This document shows positions 54,666 to 63,690 of a stretch of DNA of 64,000 bases, piece after piece. Made by a program: the position numbers and the translations under genes. The notes beneath the pieces were generated by a model, which searched no databases, was not told the origin of the DNA, and saw only the letters and a program-made list of their open reading frames with translations. The number at the start of each line of letters is the position of its first letter. Position 1 is the stretch's first letter. Source of the stretch: Pyrinomonadaceae bacterium (GTDB lineage: Bacteria > Acidobacteriota > Blastocatellia > Pyrinomonadales > Pyrinomonadaceae); contig JAIBCC010000011.1 in NCBI GenBank assembly GCA_019694395.1, positions 102,575 through 166,574 of the forward strand, written 5' to 3'.

Positions 54666-54766
54666 TATTAATTTTTTTCTTTCATCAAATTTGTGAAACA
54701 TTAGATTTAAAACCACGTAAACTTGCTGAATTCACAACGTTTTGTTTTATTTTTGAGGTAAACACT

Positions 54767-55483
54767 ATGCACAAAAAACTTCTTTTTTTCGCTATTTCGA
54801 TTGGATGTCTTTTTATTTTTAATCTTTCTATTTTTGCTCAAACCAGTAATGCTGATCCAGCTCCGCCTAAGCCGGTCGCAGATTTAAAACCCGAAAAAGT
54901 AACGATGTCCGCCAAAATTTCCCTTGGTGGTCAGGAATTGCCGCTTTCGATTGCTTCGGAAACAAAAGAAGAAAACGGAAGTTGGTCGGTTACGGATACG
55001 GTTCAAACTCCGCAAGGAGAAATTACGGAAACAGCAATTTTGGAAAAAGGAACATTATTTCTTAAAAAACGCACCATTAATCAAGCCGGAACGATCATTG
55101 AATTTGAAGTAAAAGACGGAAAAGCAGTCGGCACAAGTGGTGGAAAACCTTTTTCGGTTGATCTGGGCGGAGAACTTTTTGCGGACGGAGCAGGAACTTT
55201 TAATGTAATTGCAGCTTTGCCCTTAGCAGAAGGCTATTCAACTACGGTTCGCAATTTTGATGTAGATAAACAAGTGGTAGAAATGAAAAATATTAAAGTT
55301 GTGGGAACGGAAAAAGTTACCGTTCATGCCGGAACTTTTGAGGCTTATAAGGTCGAAAGCGTTTCCGCCAACAATCCTGCCGATAAAACCACTGCCTGGA
55401 TTTCAAAGGATCGCGTTTTTATTAAAATTGAATCGGTTTTAGTAAATCTTGGCGGTGCAATGCTGACCGCTGAACGCCAATAG
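54767..55483 (+). CDS. Exported DUF3108-like protein
   Basis: 238 residues. The ATG at 54767 has GAGGTAAAC in front and begins a signal peptide (LLFFAISIGCLFIFNLSIFAQ). The mature part after a Pro-rich linker is a beta-rich domain ending in GTEKVTVHAGTFEAYKVESVS..TAWISKDRVFIKIE, the pattern of DUF3108-type periplasmic proteins. It ends at a bidirectional terminator. An earlier in-frame start at 54653 would overlap yraN and is rejected. Confidence 0.75.
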   Translation: MHKKLLFFAISIGCLFIFNLSIFAQTSNADPAPPKPVADLKPEKVTMSAKISLGGQELPLSIASETKEENGSWSVTDTVQTPQGEITETAILEKGTLFLKKRTINQAGTIIEFEVKDGKAVGTSGGKPFSVDLGGELFADGAGTFNVIAALPLAEGYSTTVRNFDVDKQVVEMKNIKVVGTEKVTVHAGTFEAYKVESVSANNPADKTTAWISKDRVFIKIESVLVNLGGAMLTAERQ

Positions 55484-55504
55484 TAATTTTTGATGTTAGA
55501 TAAT

Positions 55505-55549
55505 AAAAAACTCCGGTGTTGAAATTTCATTCTGCAACGGAGTTTTTTT
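55505..55549. terminator. Bidirectional terminator
   Basis: ACTCCG / CGGAGT stem with inner GTTG/CAAC pairs, A6 before and T7 after, so it works on both strands. It serves the exported protein upstream (+) and the ChaN gene (-). Confidence 0.8.
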
Positions 55550-55553
55550 ATGT

Positions 55554-56492
55554 TTATCGTTTACTTCTCGGCTGTTTGGTATCGGTTAAAATTACAAAAT
55601 CGCCAATGTCAGTATGTTTGGTTTTATCAAAGTTTTTAAAATCTTCCTCGTAACGCATGGTAACGACCAAAACTTTGGCTTTCGGACGATATTTCAAAAG
55701 ATGCTCAACCGTTCCCAGACGATTTTCGCTATGAAATGCGCCGTTTAATTGAACGATCAATTCGCCTTTATTTTTCTTCAAACTTTCCGACATCGAATAA
55801 GCCATTCCCGCATCCCATAGCGATTGTGAACTGAGAATGTTATCAATTCCCGCTTGAGCTTCGGGCGAACTGCCCATCAATGCTTTGAATTTCTTTGAGT
55901 AAGTTTCGCTGGCTTCGGCGTAAGGCAAAGGCGGAAGGAATTTTTTAGCTTCCGGTGAAAGTCCGTTAAGAGTTGTGCGTCCGCCACGAGAAACCATATT
56001 GACATAACGGCGCGGTGAATTGGCGGCAATTACTTCAAACTTTTTCTCTTTGGCAAGTTCGACCAACGGACGATAATCCGTTTTGTAATTTCCCCACGGA
56101 CGCGCATCATCCATAAATTTTTTCTCGGTAATCAGACCGTTCAAATATTCATTAACGATATATTGCACATCACGCTCGAACATTTCCATCGAAAGCGCAA
56201 CTTTACGATTGGCGCTGTATTTATCAATTGCTGCTTTAAAAATTTCAAACTGCAAAGCGTGACAAACCGAATCGTCGTGCTGTTCGCCTAAAAAGACAAC
56301 ATCATTTTGTCCAATAGCTTCAATGATTTGCGCCAGAGTTGCTGGATTTCCCTTGCTGTCAAAAACACGATAAGTTTCGGGATTTGCCTGTGCAAAAGCC
56401 GAACTGATAGAAATAAAACTCATTATTAAACCCAATCCGATAATTTTTAGCAGAGATTTGCTAAACGAAAAACTATTTTTTTGCTTTTTCAT
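55554..56492 (-). CDS. ChaN family haem-binding protein
   Basis: 312 residues from the ATG at 56492. Signal peptide (LLKIIGLGLIMSFISISSAFAQ). Mature part matches ChaN/DUF399: VVFLGEQHDDSVCHALQFEIFKAA, VALSMEMFERDVQYIVNEYL, PWGNYKTDYRPLVELAKEKKFEVIAANSPRRYV. Campylobacter ChaN binds two haems as an outer-membrane lipoprotein; this homologue lacks an obvious lipobox. It is divergent from the haem operon across a 561-bp gap. Confidence 0.88.
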   Translation of the reverse strand: MKKQKNSFSFSKSLLKIIGLGLIMSFISISSAFAQANPETYRVFDSKGNPATLAQIIEAIGQNDVVFLGEQHDDSVCHALQFEIFKAAIDKYSANRKVALSMEMFERDVQYIVNEYLNGLITEKKFMDDARPWGNYKTDYRPLVELAKEKKFEVIAANSPRRYVNMVSRGGRTTLNGLSPEAKKFLPPLPYAEASETYSKKFKALMGSSPEAQAGIDNILSSQSLWDAGMAYSMSESLKKNKGELIVQLNGAFHSENRLGTVEHLLKYRPKAKVLVVTMRYEEDFKNFDKTKHTDIGDFVILTDTKQPRSKR

Positions 56493-57053
56493 AAAGAATG
56501 TTTTTTTGAAGTAAATTCTGATTTGAAAAAGTAACCGAAACTGCATTTACTTTTTATTTTGAAATACTTTATCACAAAACCGTCTAATTCTCAGAATTTT
56601 ATCCAACATTCCAAATTTGTCCGCTTATCACCAAATTCAACCTCTCAACTCTCATTAATTTGAATCCATCAAAAAAAATTTATCGAAATATTTGTGCATC
56701 TTTCAATCCTGAAAAAGTTTGGAATGACATTTGCGTTAATGACCAGCGAGAGCTGCCGAAAGGGGTATTTGGAACAACGGCAACCCGCAAAAAAGTTTTA
56801 ATAAATCAATTTAATGCAATTATTTAAATTAAAGACATTTTTTTATAAAAAAATCCGCGTAAATAAGAGGAAGTTTTCTTTGATAATTCGCGGTTTAACG
56901 CTTTTATTTATTGACATTCAAAGACTTATTAAAACTCTTTCGTAACTAATTTATTTTATTAGATTTCCTAATAGAACTAATTCATATTTTAGCTGCGATA
57001 TTTGATAGAATTTAACTTTATAAATGAGGGAATAAACAATTAAACTGTGGTTT
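56493..57053. other. Long AT-rich gap between ChaN gene and hemA
   Basis: 561 bp without a convincing reading frame. Very AT-rich except for a compact GC-rich island at 56740-56790 that can form a pseudoknot (separate entry). It must contain the promoters of both divergent units. Confidence 0.5.
56740..56790 (+). ncRNA. Possible pseudoknotted leader element before hemA
   Basis: In otherwise AT-rich DNA, TGCCG (56754-56758) pairs with CGGCA (56778-56782), and GGGT (56763-56766) pairs with ACCC (56783-56786), the order of an H-type pseudoknot. It is preceded by a GC-AGCGAGAGCT hairpin-like stretch and followed by A-rich sequence. No known riboswitch class recognised. It could be a hemA leader, a small RNA on either strand, or chance. 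Confidence 0.35.
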
Positions 57054-58325
57054 TTGAGTTTATTTTGTAAAGCCTTGGGAAGTAGTAATAATTCAATTTT
57101 ATTTGCAATCGGAATTAATCATAAAACCGCCCCGGTTGAATTTCGGGAACGGATTTACATTCAAGATGGGGAAATTTCCCCACTTCTGGCAGAACTGAAA
57201 AAAACTTTGGATGAAGCAGTCATTATTTCGACCTGCAATCGTCTGGAAATTTATGGAGTCACCACCCGCACCGATCTTAATCTCGATTTTTATAAAGATT
57301 TGGTGATTGATTTCAAAAATGCCCGCGAATTTATCCGCCGCGAAGACTTTTTCGGTTTGATTTCCTGTTCCGCCTGTCAACAACTTTTTCGCGTCACAAC
57401 CAGTCTTGATTCAAAAATAATCGGCGATATGCAGATCTTAGGACAAGTCAAAGATTCGTTTCGTTTAGCCGAACAGCATAAATCAGCCGGAAAAGTTCTG
57501 CATCAAATGTTTGAACGCAGTTTTAAGATCGGTAAACAGGTCTGGACGGAAACCAATCTGCATAAAGGAATAATTTCAATCAGTTCAGCCGCAGTTGAAT
57601 TGGCAGCACAAAAAATCGGTTCGTTAAAGGACAAAACTGTCCTGATCATCGGCGCCGGAAATATGGCGCGATTAACGGCTGAATATTTGCTGAAAAAGAA
57701 AGCCGGCAAAATTTTTATCACTAACCGAACTCGTGGAAAAGCTGAAGAACTTTTTGAAAATCTAAAAACGGAATCTAAATTTAATGGTGAAGTTATTGAT
57801 TTCGCAAACTTTAAGAACTATCTGAATGAAATTGATGTAGTTATCAGCTCAACCAGCTCGCCTTTGCCGATTTTAGAAAAAGCCGATTTTGCCAACCAAA
57901 TCAATCCAATTTTATTGATTGACATTGCTGTTCCCCGCGATATTTCACCTGAAACAGCCGAATATGATGTGGTAGAATTAAATAACATTGACGATCTAAA
58001 CGCGATTGTTGACACGCATCATCAACGACGGATGGCTGATTTGCCAAAGGTTAATCAGTTGATTATGAAAGAGATGTCGGATTTTCTGATCTGGTATTAT
58101 TCTCTTCCTTTGTTGCCGTCAACGATGCAAGCCGGAGCAAAACCGGATGCCGCAACACAAAAAGAAATCGTTCGCGTCAAAGAACTTTTGCTTGGGAACT
58201 TGCCGTATTTACATAAGTTAGCGATGCAAAAAGGAACTGATTTTGCCGGACATATCGAAGTCGTCAATCAATTAACTGCCATGAAAGAAGCGGCATTTGA
58301 AGCGGGGGTTGGAATTGGAGCGTAA
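57054..58325 (+). CDS. hemA: Glutamyl-tRNA reductase
   Basis: Reduces glutamyl-tRNA to glutamate-1-semialdehyde, the first C5-pathway step. About 423 residues. Seen: GINHKTAPVEFRERI, catalytic Cys in STCNRLEIY (residue 61 from the longest start), GDMQILGQVK (usually GE..), and the NADPH domain VLIIGAGNMARLTAEYL. No ATG exists near the expected start. Candidates are TTG at 57054, TTG at 57075 or ATT at 57096, the last best matching family length. Non-ATG starts are common in hemA and limit its translation. First gene of the hem operon. Confidence 0.93.
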   Translation: MSLFCKALGSSNNSILFAIGINHKTAPVEFRERIYIQDGEISPLLAELKKTLDEAVIISTCNRLEIYGVTTRTDLNLDFYKDLVIDFKNAREFIRREDFFGLISCSACQQLFRVTTSLDSKIIGDMQILGQVKDSFRLAEQHKSAGKVLHQMFERSFKIGKQVWTETNLHKGIISISSAAVELAAQKIGSLKDKTVLIIGAGNMARLTAEYLLKKKAGKIFITNRTRGKAEELFENLKTESKFNGEVIDFANFKNYLNEIDVVISSTSSPLPILEKADFANQINPILLIDIAVPRDISPETAEYDVVELNNIDDLNAIVDTHHQRRMADLPKVNQLIMKEMSDFLIWYYSLPLLPSTMQAGAKPDAATQKEIVRVKELLLGNLPYLHKLAMQKGTDFAGHIEVVNQLTAMKEAAFEAGVGIGA

Positions 58326-59271
58326 ATTTATCATCGGTTCAAGGGGAAGCGATTTGGCGTTGTGGCAGACTAATTTTACAAAATCTGCGCTCGAAGAACG
58401 CTTTCCGCTGGCAGAATTTGAGGTTCGCATCATCAAAACCAAAGGTGATGCAGTGCTTGATACCGCACTTTCTAAAATTGGAGACAAAGGACTTTTTACT
58501 AAAGAGATTGAAACTGCTTTAATCAATAAAGAAATAGATTTAGCCGTTCACAGTCTCAAAGATTTGCCGACAGTTCAGCCCGAAGGTTTAAAGATTGGGG
58601 CAGTCAGTTACCGCGAAACTCCAAACGATGCTTTCATTTCCCAGAAATATCAATCAATCGAAGAATTACCAAAAGGCGCAAAAGTCGCTACCGGAAGTCT
58701 GAGACGAAAAAGTCAATTGCTGCATTTTCGCCCCGATTTGGAAATCGTCGAAATTCGCGGAAACGTCCCGACTCGCATCAAAAGACTTCTCGAATCAGAT
58801 CTTGACGGAATGATTCTCGCATATGCAGGCGTTCATCGTTTGGGTTTAGACGAATATATCAAACAAGTTATCCCAACCGAAATTTTATTGCCTGCCGTTG
58901 GTCAAGGCGTGATGGCGGTGGAGATTCGTGAAGATGATGCCGAAGTTTTTTCGATGCTGAACGCAATTAACGACGAAGCAACCGAAGCCTGTATTAAGGC
59001 GGAACGTGCATTTTTACGGCGTTTGGAAGGCGGTTGCCAGGTTCCGATTGGTGCAAATGCGGTTTTAGAAAATGACGAACTTATTTTGCAGGGTTTTGTC
59101 GGGAATTTGAATGGTTCGAGAGTTATTCGTAATGAAATTCGCGGTGCAAAAAACGAAGCCGAAAATTTAGGAATTTCGCTAGCAGAAAGATGTTTGGACG
59201 CGGGTGCGTTGGAAATTTTGGGTGATGCACGAGTAAACGCCGCTAATGCAACAGGTGAGGTTTTGTTCTAA
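58315..59271 (+). CDS. hemC: Hydroxymethylbilane synthase (porphobilinogen deaminase)
   Basis: Polymerises four porphobilinogens into hydroxymethylbilane. 318 residues from TTG at 58315 (other TTGs at 58297 and 58309), overlapping hemA by about 11 bp. Motifs: IGSRGSDLALWQT, KTKGDAVLD, HSLKDLPT, RGNVPTRIKRL and the dipyrromethane cofactor Cys in EGGCQVPIG. No ATG in range; GCGGGGGTTGGAA upstream acts as ribosome site. Confidence 0.95.
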   Translation: MERKFIIGSRGSDLALWQTNFTKSALEERFPLAEFEVRIIKTKGDAVLDTALSKIGDKGLFTKEIETALINKEIDLAVHSLKDLPTVQPEGLKIGAVSYRETPNDAFISQKYQSIEELPKGAKVATGSLRRKSQLLHFRPDLEIVEIRGNVPTRIKRLLESDLDGMILAYAGVHRLGLDEYIKQVIPTEILLPAVGQGVMAVEIREDDAEVFSMLNAINDEATEACIKAERAFLRRLEGGCQVPIGANAVLENDELILQGFVGNLNGSRVIRNEIRGAKNEAENLGISLAERCLDAGALEILGDARVNAANATGEVLF

Positions 59272-60005
59272 TGACGATTCTGGTCGTTAGAAAATTTGAC
59301 AATTTCAGCCGTATTTTAACGGAAAAAGGTTTTCAGGTTATCAACTGTCCGACGATTAAAACCGTTCCTTGCGAAAAATTGCTTGAAGAAACTGGGGAAT
59401 TTTCCCCACTTAACTACGATGGAATCTTTTTGACCAGCCAAAAAGCCGCCGAAATTGCCTACCACGAACTTTTTTCAAAAAAAAATTTTAATGGAAAAGT
59501 TTATGTTTTGGGCAAGAGTAGTTTTGAAATCTTAAAGGATAAAAATATCCGTTTGTCCTTTGATGAAACAGCAAACACGGCGCAGGAAATGCTGGAAAGA
59601 ATTCCGCTTGAAGAATTGAAAGGCAAAAAATTCCTTTTCGTTCGCGGCGAAAAATCGCTCGGAACCGTGCGAAACTTTTTAGAAAAAATCGCCGTAGTTG
59701 ATGAAAAGGTTGTTTATCGAACAAATAAAATCGCGGTTGAAGAAAGTTTGAAAACTGAAATTGAGGCAAATGAAATAACTTGCGCTTGTTTTTTTAGTCC
59801 GAGCGGTGCGGAAAGTTTTTTGGAGCAATTTGAATCAGAGATTTTGAATCAAACCAAAATTGCCACGATTGGAAAAACAACCGCTGAGTATTTTGCCAAA
59901 CAGAATTTGCGAACGGATTTTATTGCAACCAAAGCAACTGCAGAAGATTTTGCGATTGAGTTAATTGAATATTTAACCAATGGAAAACTGAAAACTGGAA
60001 AATGA
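59271..60005 (+). CDS. hemD: Uroporphyrinogen-III synthase
   Basis: Closes and inverts ring D of hydroxymethylbilane. 244 residues, a divergent family recognised by FLTSQKAAEIA, FVRGEKSLGTVRNFL, FFSPSGAESFLEQF and ATIGKTTAEYF, plus position. ATG overlaps the hemC stop (TAATG). The last codons (KLKTGK) and the stop are made by the heptamer array that continues to hemE. Confidence 0.9.
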   Translation: MTILVVRKFDNFSRILTEKGFQVINCPTIKTVPCEKLLEETGEFSPLNYDGIFLTSQKAAEIAYHELFSKKNFNGKVYVLGKSSFEILKDKNIRLSFDETANTAQEMLERIPLEELKGKKFLFVRGEKSLGTVRNFLEKIAVVDEKVVYRTNKIAVEESLKTEIEANEITCACFFSPSGAESFLEQFESEILNQTKIATIGKTTAEYFAKQNLRTDFIATKATAEDFAIELIEYLTNGKLKTGK

Positions 60006-60054
60006 AAAATAAACTTTCCATTCATTTTCCGCTTTCCATTTTCCATTTTCCATT
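59985..60054. repeat. Heptamer array forming the hemD-hemE junction
   Basis: Ten consecutive 7-bp units: AAACTGA, AAACTGG, AAAATGA, AAAATAA, ACTTTCC, ATTCATT, TTCCGCT, then TTCCATT three times. They run without a break from inside hemD to the base before the hemE ATG. The left and right halves are near complements, so the array can fold as a hairpin. No Shine-Dalgarno for hemE remains. Confidence 0.9.
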
Positions 60055-61095
60055 ATGAAAGATTCATTATTTATCAAAGCCTGCAAAGGCGAACAGACAG
60101 AGCGAACGCCGATTTGGATTATGCGTCAGGCGGGGCGTTATCTGTCGGAATATCGGGCGATTCGGGAAAAATACGATTTTTTGACGAGCTGTAAAACGCC
60201 TGAACTCGCTTCGGAAATCACGATTCAGCCGATTGATATTGTCAAAACGGATGCAGCGATTTTATTTTCGGATATTTTGGTGATTCCCGAAGCGATGGGA
60301 ATGCACCTTGAATTGATCGAATCGAAAGGTCCTGTTTTTGATACCCCGATTCGTTCACTTGAGCAAATCAAAAATTTGCAAACTGATGGAATGATTGAAA
60401 GGCTTGATTATGTGATGCAAGCCATCAAGATGACCAAAGAAAAACTCAATGGACGAGTTCCGCTGATCGGTTTTTCGGGTGCGCCGTGGACTTTGGCGAC
60501 TTATATGGTCGAAGGCAAAGGCTCAAAAAATTACGATGTAATCAAAAGTTTTATGTATAACGAACCTGCCGTCGCTCATCAGCTTTTGCAGATTTTGGCT
60601 GATTCAATCGTTGAATATTTGAATGCTAAAATCGAAGCAGGATGCGATGCGGTGCAGATTTTCGACACTTGGGCGGGAATTTTATCGCCAACGGATTTTG
60701 AAGAATTTTCCTTAAAATATATCCGCTATATCTGCGATAATTTAAAAACTAACGGCGCGCCGGTTATAGTTTTTGCGAAAGGAGCTAGTTCTTACAAAGG
60801 TTTGGCGGAATTGAACTGCGACGTTTTAGGTGTTGATTGGTCAAAAAACTTAGGCGATGTCCGCAACGAAATTAACAGCAAGAAAGGTTTGCAAGGAAAC
60901 CTCGACCCGACCGTTTTGTTTGCTCCGAAGGAAAAAATCAAGACGGAAGTTGAAAGAGTTTTAGCGAGTTACGGCAACGGAAGCGGACACGTTTTCAATC
61001 TCGGTCACGGCGTTTTGCCGAAAACTCCGGTTGAAAATGTGCAGTATTTAGTAGATTGCGTGAAAGAATTAAGCGGCAAATTTCATGAGGAATAA
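60055..61095 (+). CDS. hemE: Uroporphyrinogen decarboxylase
   Basis: Removes four acetate carboxyls to give coproporphyrinogen III. 346 residues. Signature TPIWIMRQAGRYLSEYR, DAAILFSDILVIPEAMGM, GFSGAPWTLATYMVEG, and the C-terminal GNGSGHVFNLGHGVLPKTPVENV. The ATG immediately follows the heptamer array, with no ribosome site, suggesting coupling to hemD or leaderless-like initiation. Confidence 0.97.
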   Translation: MKDSLFIKACKGEQTERTPIWIMRQAGRYLSEYRAIREKYDFLTSCKTPELASEITIQPIDIVKTDAAILFSDILVIPEAMGMHLELIESKGPVFDTPIRSLEQIKNLQTDGMIERLDYVMQAIKMTKEKLNGRVPLIGFSGAPWTLATYMVEGKGSKNYDVIKSFMYNEPAVAHQLLQILADSIVEYLNAKIEAGCDAVQIFDTWAGILSPTDFEEFSLKYIRYICDNLKTNGAPVIVFAKGASSYKGLAELNCDVLGVDWSKNLGDVRNEINSKKGLQGNLDPTVLFAPKEKIKTEVERVLASYGNGSGHVFNLGHGVLPKTPVENVQYLVDCVKELSGKFHEE

Positions 61096-61176
61096 TTCAC
61101 AGGGATGGAGGGGATGAAAGGGATATAAAAAAAATTGAATAAAATATCCCTGTCTATCCCCTGTATCCCTGTGAAT
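61095..61176. repeat. Intergenic palindrome, ATTCACAGGGAT family, copy 3
   Basis: ATTCACAGGGAT / ATCCCTGTGAAT ends. Left arm units AGGGATGGA, GGGGATGAA, AGGGATATA; right arm TATCCCTG, CTATCCCC, TGTATCCC. It fills the hemE-hemN gap, starting in the hemE stop codon. Confidence 0.9.
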
Positions 61177-61198
61177 AAAAGCGTGAGGAGTAATTCAA

Positions 61199-62587
61199 AT
61201 GAGTAGTTTCAAACATTTAGACGTTGATATTTTGAAGAAATTCAATCAACCCGGACCGCGTTATACTTCGTATCCGACTGCGCCTGTTTTTTCCGATAAA
61301 TTTACTTCCGCAGATTTCAAGCAGGAAATTATCAAAACCAACGCCGAAGATAATCCGACTGATTTGTCGCTTTATTTCCACTTCCCTTACTGCGATACTC
61401 TTTGTTATTTCTGCGGCTGCAATATGATGGTCACGCAAAACCGCAAGCATATCGCCGAATATAATGAATATTTGAAACGCGATATAGATTTGCTTGTGCC
61501 GATGATTTCGCCGAAGCGAAAGGTGCAGCAAATGCACTGGGGCGGCGGAACTCCAACTTATCTTGAGCCGGACGAAATCCGCGACATCGGTAATTACATC
61601 AAAGAAAGATTCGATTTTTCCGAAGATATTGAGGCAAGCGTCGAGATTGATCCGCGTGGTCTGACGAAAGATCATTTGCAAGCACTTCGGGATGTTGGTT
61701 TTAACCGAACGAGTTTTGGGGTGCAGGATTTTAACCAAAAAGTTCAGGAAGCGGTCAACCGAATCCAATCAGAAGAATTGACTACGCAGACGATCGAATG
61801 GGCAAGAGAATTAGGTTTTCAAAGCATCAATCTCGATTTGATTTACGGACTTCCGTTTCAAACTCTGGAAAGTTTCAGAGAAACAGTCGAAAAAGTCGCT
61901 CAACTTTCGCCCGACCGGATCGCTGTTTTTAACTATGCACACGTTCCATGGCTAAAAAAACATATGAAGCTCATCAAAGCCGAAGATTTGCCGAGTCCTG
62001 ATGAACGTCTGCAAATTTTGAAAATGACGATTGAAACTCTGATGGACGCGGGTTACGAATATATCGGAATGGATCATTTTGCCAAACCGACCGACGAGCT
62101 TGCCGTTGCACAGAAAAACGGCACGCTTTACCGTAATTTTCAAGGCTATTCGACCAAAGCCGGCTGCGACGTTTACGCTTTCGGACTCTCGGCGATTTCG
62201 CAATTTCAAAATATTTACGCCCAAAATCTGAAACATTTGAAAGACTATTACAAACGGGTTGATTCAGGTGATGCGGCGACCAACGTCGGCTACCGAATGA
62301 CCGCAGACGACCACATCCGCAAAGAAACGATCATGCAGTTGATGTGTAATCTCGAAATTGACAAGCGCGATATTGAAGCAAAATTCGGCATTAATTTTGA
62401 AGATTATTTTGCGTCGGACATTCCGAAATTAAATGTTTTTGTCGAAGACGGACTTTTGGAAAACAACGCCGGCAACATCAAAGTTATTGGCTCAGGAATC
62501 TTGGTTATCCGAAATATTGCAATGTGTTTCGATGCGTATTTAGAGAAAATGATGGCTGAAAAACCTGTTTTCTCAAAGACAGTTTAG
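61199..62587 (+). CDS. hemN: Oxygen-independent coproporphyrinogen III oxidase
   Basis: Radical-SAM enzyme decarboxylating two propionates to vinyl groups, without oxygen. 462 residues. Fe-S cysteines Cys65, Cys69, Cys72 (plus Cys74) in FPYCDTLCYFCGC, N-terminal PGPRYTSYPTAP, WGGGTPTYL, SVEIDPRGLT, FGVQDFN, and VFNYAHVPWLKK are those of true HemN rather than the HemW/HemZ relatives. RBS GAGGAG. An anaerobic-type enzyme in the only CPO slot of the operon implies anoxic or microoxic haem synthesis. Confidence 0.97.
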   Translation: MSSFKHLDVDILKKFNQPGPRYTSYPTAPVFSDKFTSADFKQEIIKTNAEDNPTDLSLYFHFPYCDTLCYFCGCNMMVTQNRKHIAEYNEYLKRDIDLLVPMISPKRKVQQMHWGGGTPTYLEPDEIRDIGNYIKERFDFSEDIEASVEIDPRGLTKDHLQALRDVGFNRTSFGVQDFNQKVQEAVNRIQSEELTTQTIEWARELGFQSINLDLIYGLPFQTLESFRETVEKVAQLSPDRIAVFNYAHVPWLKKHMKLIKAEDLPSPDERLQILKMTIETLMDAGYEYIGMDHFAKPTDELAVAQKNGTLYRNFQGYSTKAGCDVYAFGLSAISQFQNIYAQNLKHLKDYYKRVDSGDAATNVGYRMTADDHIRKETIMQLMCNLEIDKRDIEAKFGINFEDYFASDIPKLNVFVEDGLLENNAGNIKVIGSGILVIRNIAMCFDAYLEKMMAEKPVFSKTV

Positions 62588-62592
62588 GGAAA

Positions 62593-62692
62593 TTTGCCCG
62601 CGAAATACGCGAAACACACGAAAAAAATTTGAAGATTTTCAAGTTTCGCATTTGGTTTTAATTTAGCGTTTTTAGCGTGTTTCGCGGGCAAA
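62593..62692. repeat. Intergenic palindrome, CCCGCGAAA family, copy 2
   Basis: TTTGCCCGCGAAA and TTTCGCGGGCAAA as perfect inverted 13-bp ends, with ATACGCGAAACACACGAA facing TTTTAGCGTGT inside. It fills the hemN-hemH gap. Copy 1 lies before thrB. Confidence 0.9.
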
Positions 62693-62703
62693 ATAATTTT
62701 AAA

Positions 62704-63684
62704 ATGACTGAAAAAGTTGGAGTAGTTTTATTAAATCTTGGCGGACCGGATTCACTCGATGCGGTCGAGCCGTTTTTGTTTAATCTTTTCAATGATCCAG
62801 AAATCATCAATTTTCCGCTGTCGTTTTTGTTTCGCAAACGTCTGGCGAAACTCATTTCTTCGCGTCGCGCTCCTTCGATTCAGGAGCAGTATAAAAAGAT
62901 CGGCGGAAAATCTCCGATAGTTGATCTGACCAATAAACAAGCCGAAATTTTAGAAAGAAAATTGCAGGAAAAAGGCGTTGACGCAAAAGTTTATGTGGCG
63001 ATGCGTTATTGGCGACCTTTTACGGAAGATGTTATCGCGCAAATCGAAAAAGACGGAATTAAAAAGGTTGTTCTTCTTCCGCTTTACCCGCAATTTTCAA
63101 AAGCGACGACCGGTTCGAGCTTCAAAGAATGGGAACGCCAAATCGCCAACAAAGCGAATTTGAAAGGAATTCAAACTGAAAAAGTCGAATATTATTATGA
63201 TTTTGCGCCTTACCTCGATTCGATTATCGAACGCATCAATCAAACTTTTGAACGCTTTCCCGCCGAAAAACGCGACGAAGTTTACATTCTTTTTAGCGCA
63301 CACGGAACGCCGATGAAATTGGTGCGCGAAGGCGATCCGTATTCGGGACAAATTTGCGAAACCGTGACCGCCGTAAAGAATCGCGGCGGTTGGAAAAATG
63401 AACACACGCTTTGTTTTCAATCAAAAGTCGGACCGCAAAAATGGCTCACGCCCTCAACACCTGCTGTTATCGAAGAATTAGCCGCAAAAGGCGTGAAAAA
63501 TATGCTCGTCGTGCCGATTGCTTTTGTTTCCGACCATCTCGAAACGCTTTTTGAACTCGACCACGAATACGGACGATTGGCAAAGGAAAAAGGTGTTGAG
63601 CAATACGAAGTGATGGAAGGTTTGAACGATTCGGAATTGTTTGCGGAAAGTTTGGCTCAGTTGGTTTTGGGGAAACTAACTTAA
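62704..63684 (+). CDS. hemH: Ferrochelatase
   Basis: Inserts Fe2+ into protoporphyrin IX. 326 residues from the ATG at 62704 (the earlier in-frame start lies in the repeat). LLNLGGPDSLDAVEPFLFNLF at the N terminus, MRYWRPF, LLPLYPQFSKATTGS, the catalytic His in FSAHGTPM, and FQSKVGPQKWLTPST and VPIAFVSDHLETLFELD. Last recognised gene of the operon. No protoporphyrinogen oxidase gene lies in the window, though one may follow. Confidence 0.97.
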   Translation: MTEKVGVVLLNLGGPDSLDAVEPFLFNLFNDPEIINFPLSFLFRKRLAKLISSRRAPSIQEQYKKIGGKSPIVDLTNKQAEILERKLQEKGVDAKVYVAMRYWRPFTEDVIAQIEKDGIKKVVLLPLYPQFSKATTGSSFKEWERQIANKANLKGIQTEKVEYYYDFAPYLDSIIERINQTFERFPAEKRDEVYILFSAHGTPMKLVREGDPYSGQICETVTAVKNRGGWKNEHTLCFQSKVGPQKWLTPSTPAVIEELAAKGVKNMLVVPIAFVSDHLETLFELDHEYGRLAKEKGVEQYEVMEGLNDSELFAESLAQLVLGKLT

Positions 63685-63690
63685 ATCTGT

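Noticed and set aside
56740..56790. SAM, cobalamin or NAD riboswitch
   Set aside because: GGCAACC-like bases are present but the conserved cores of these classes are not.
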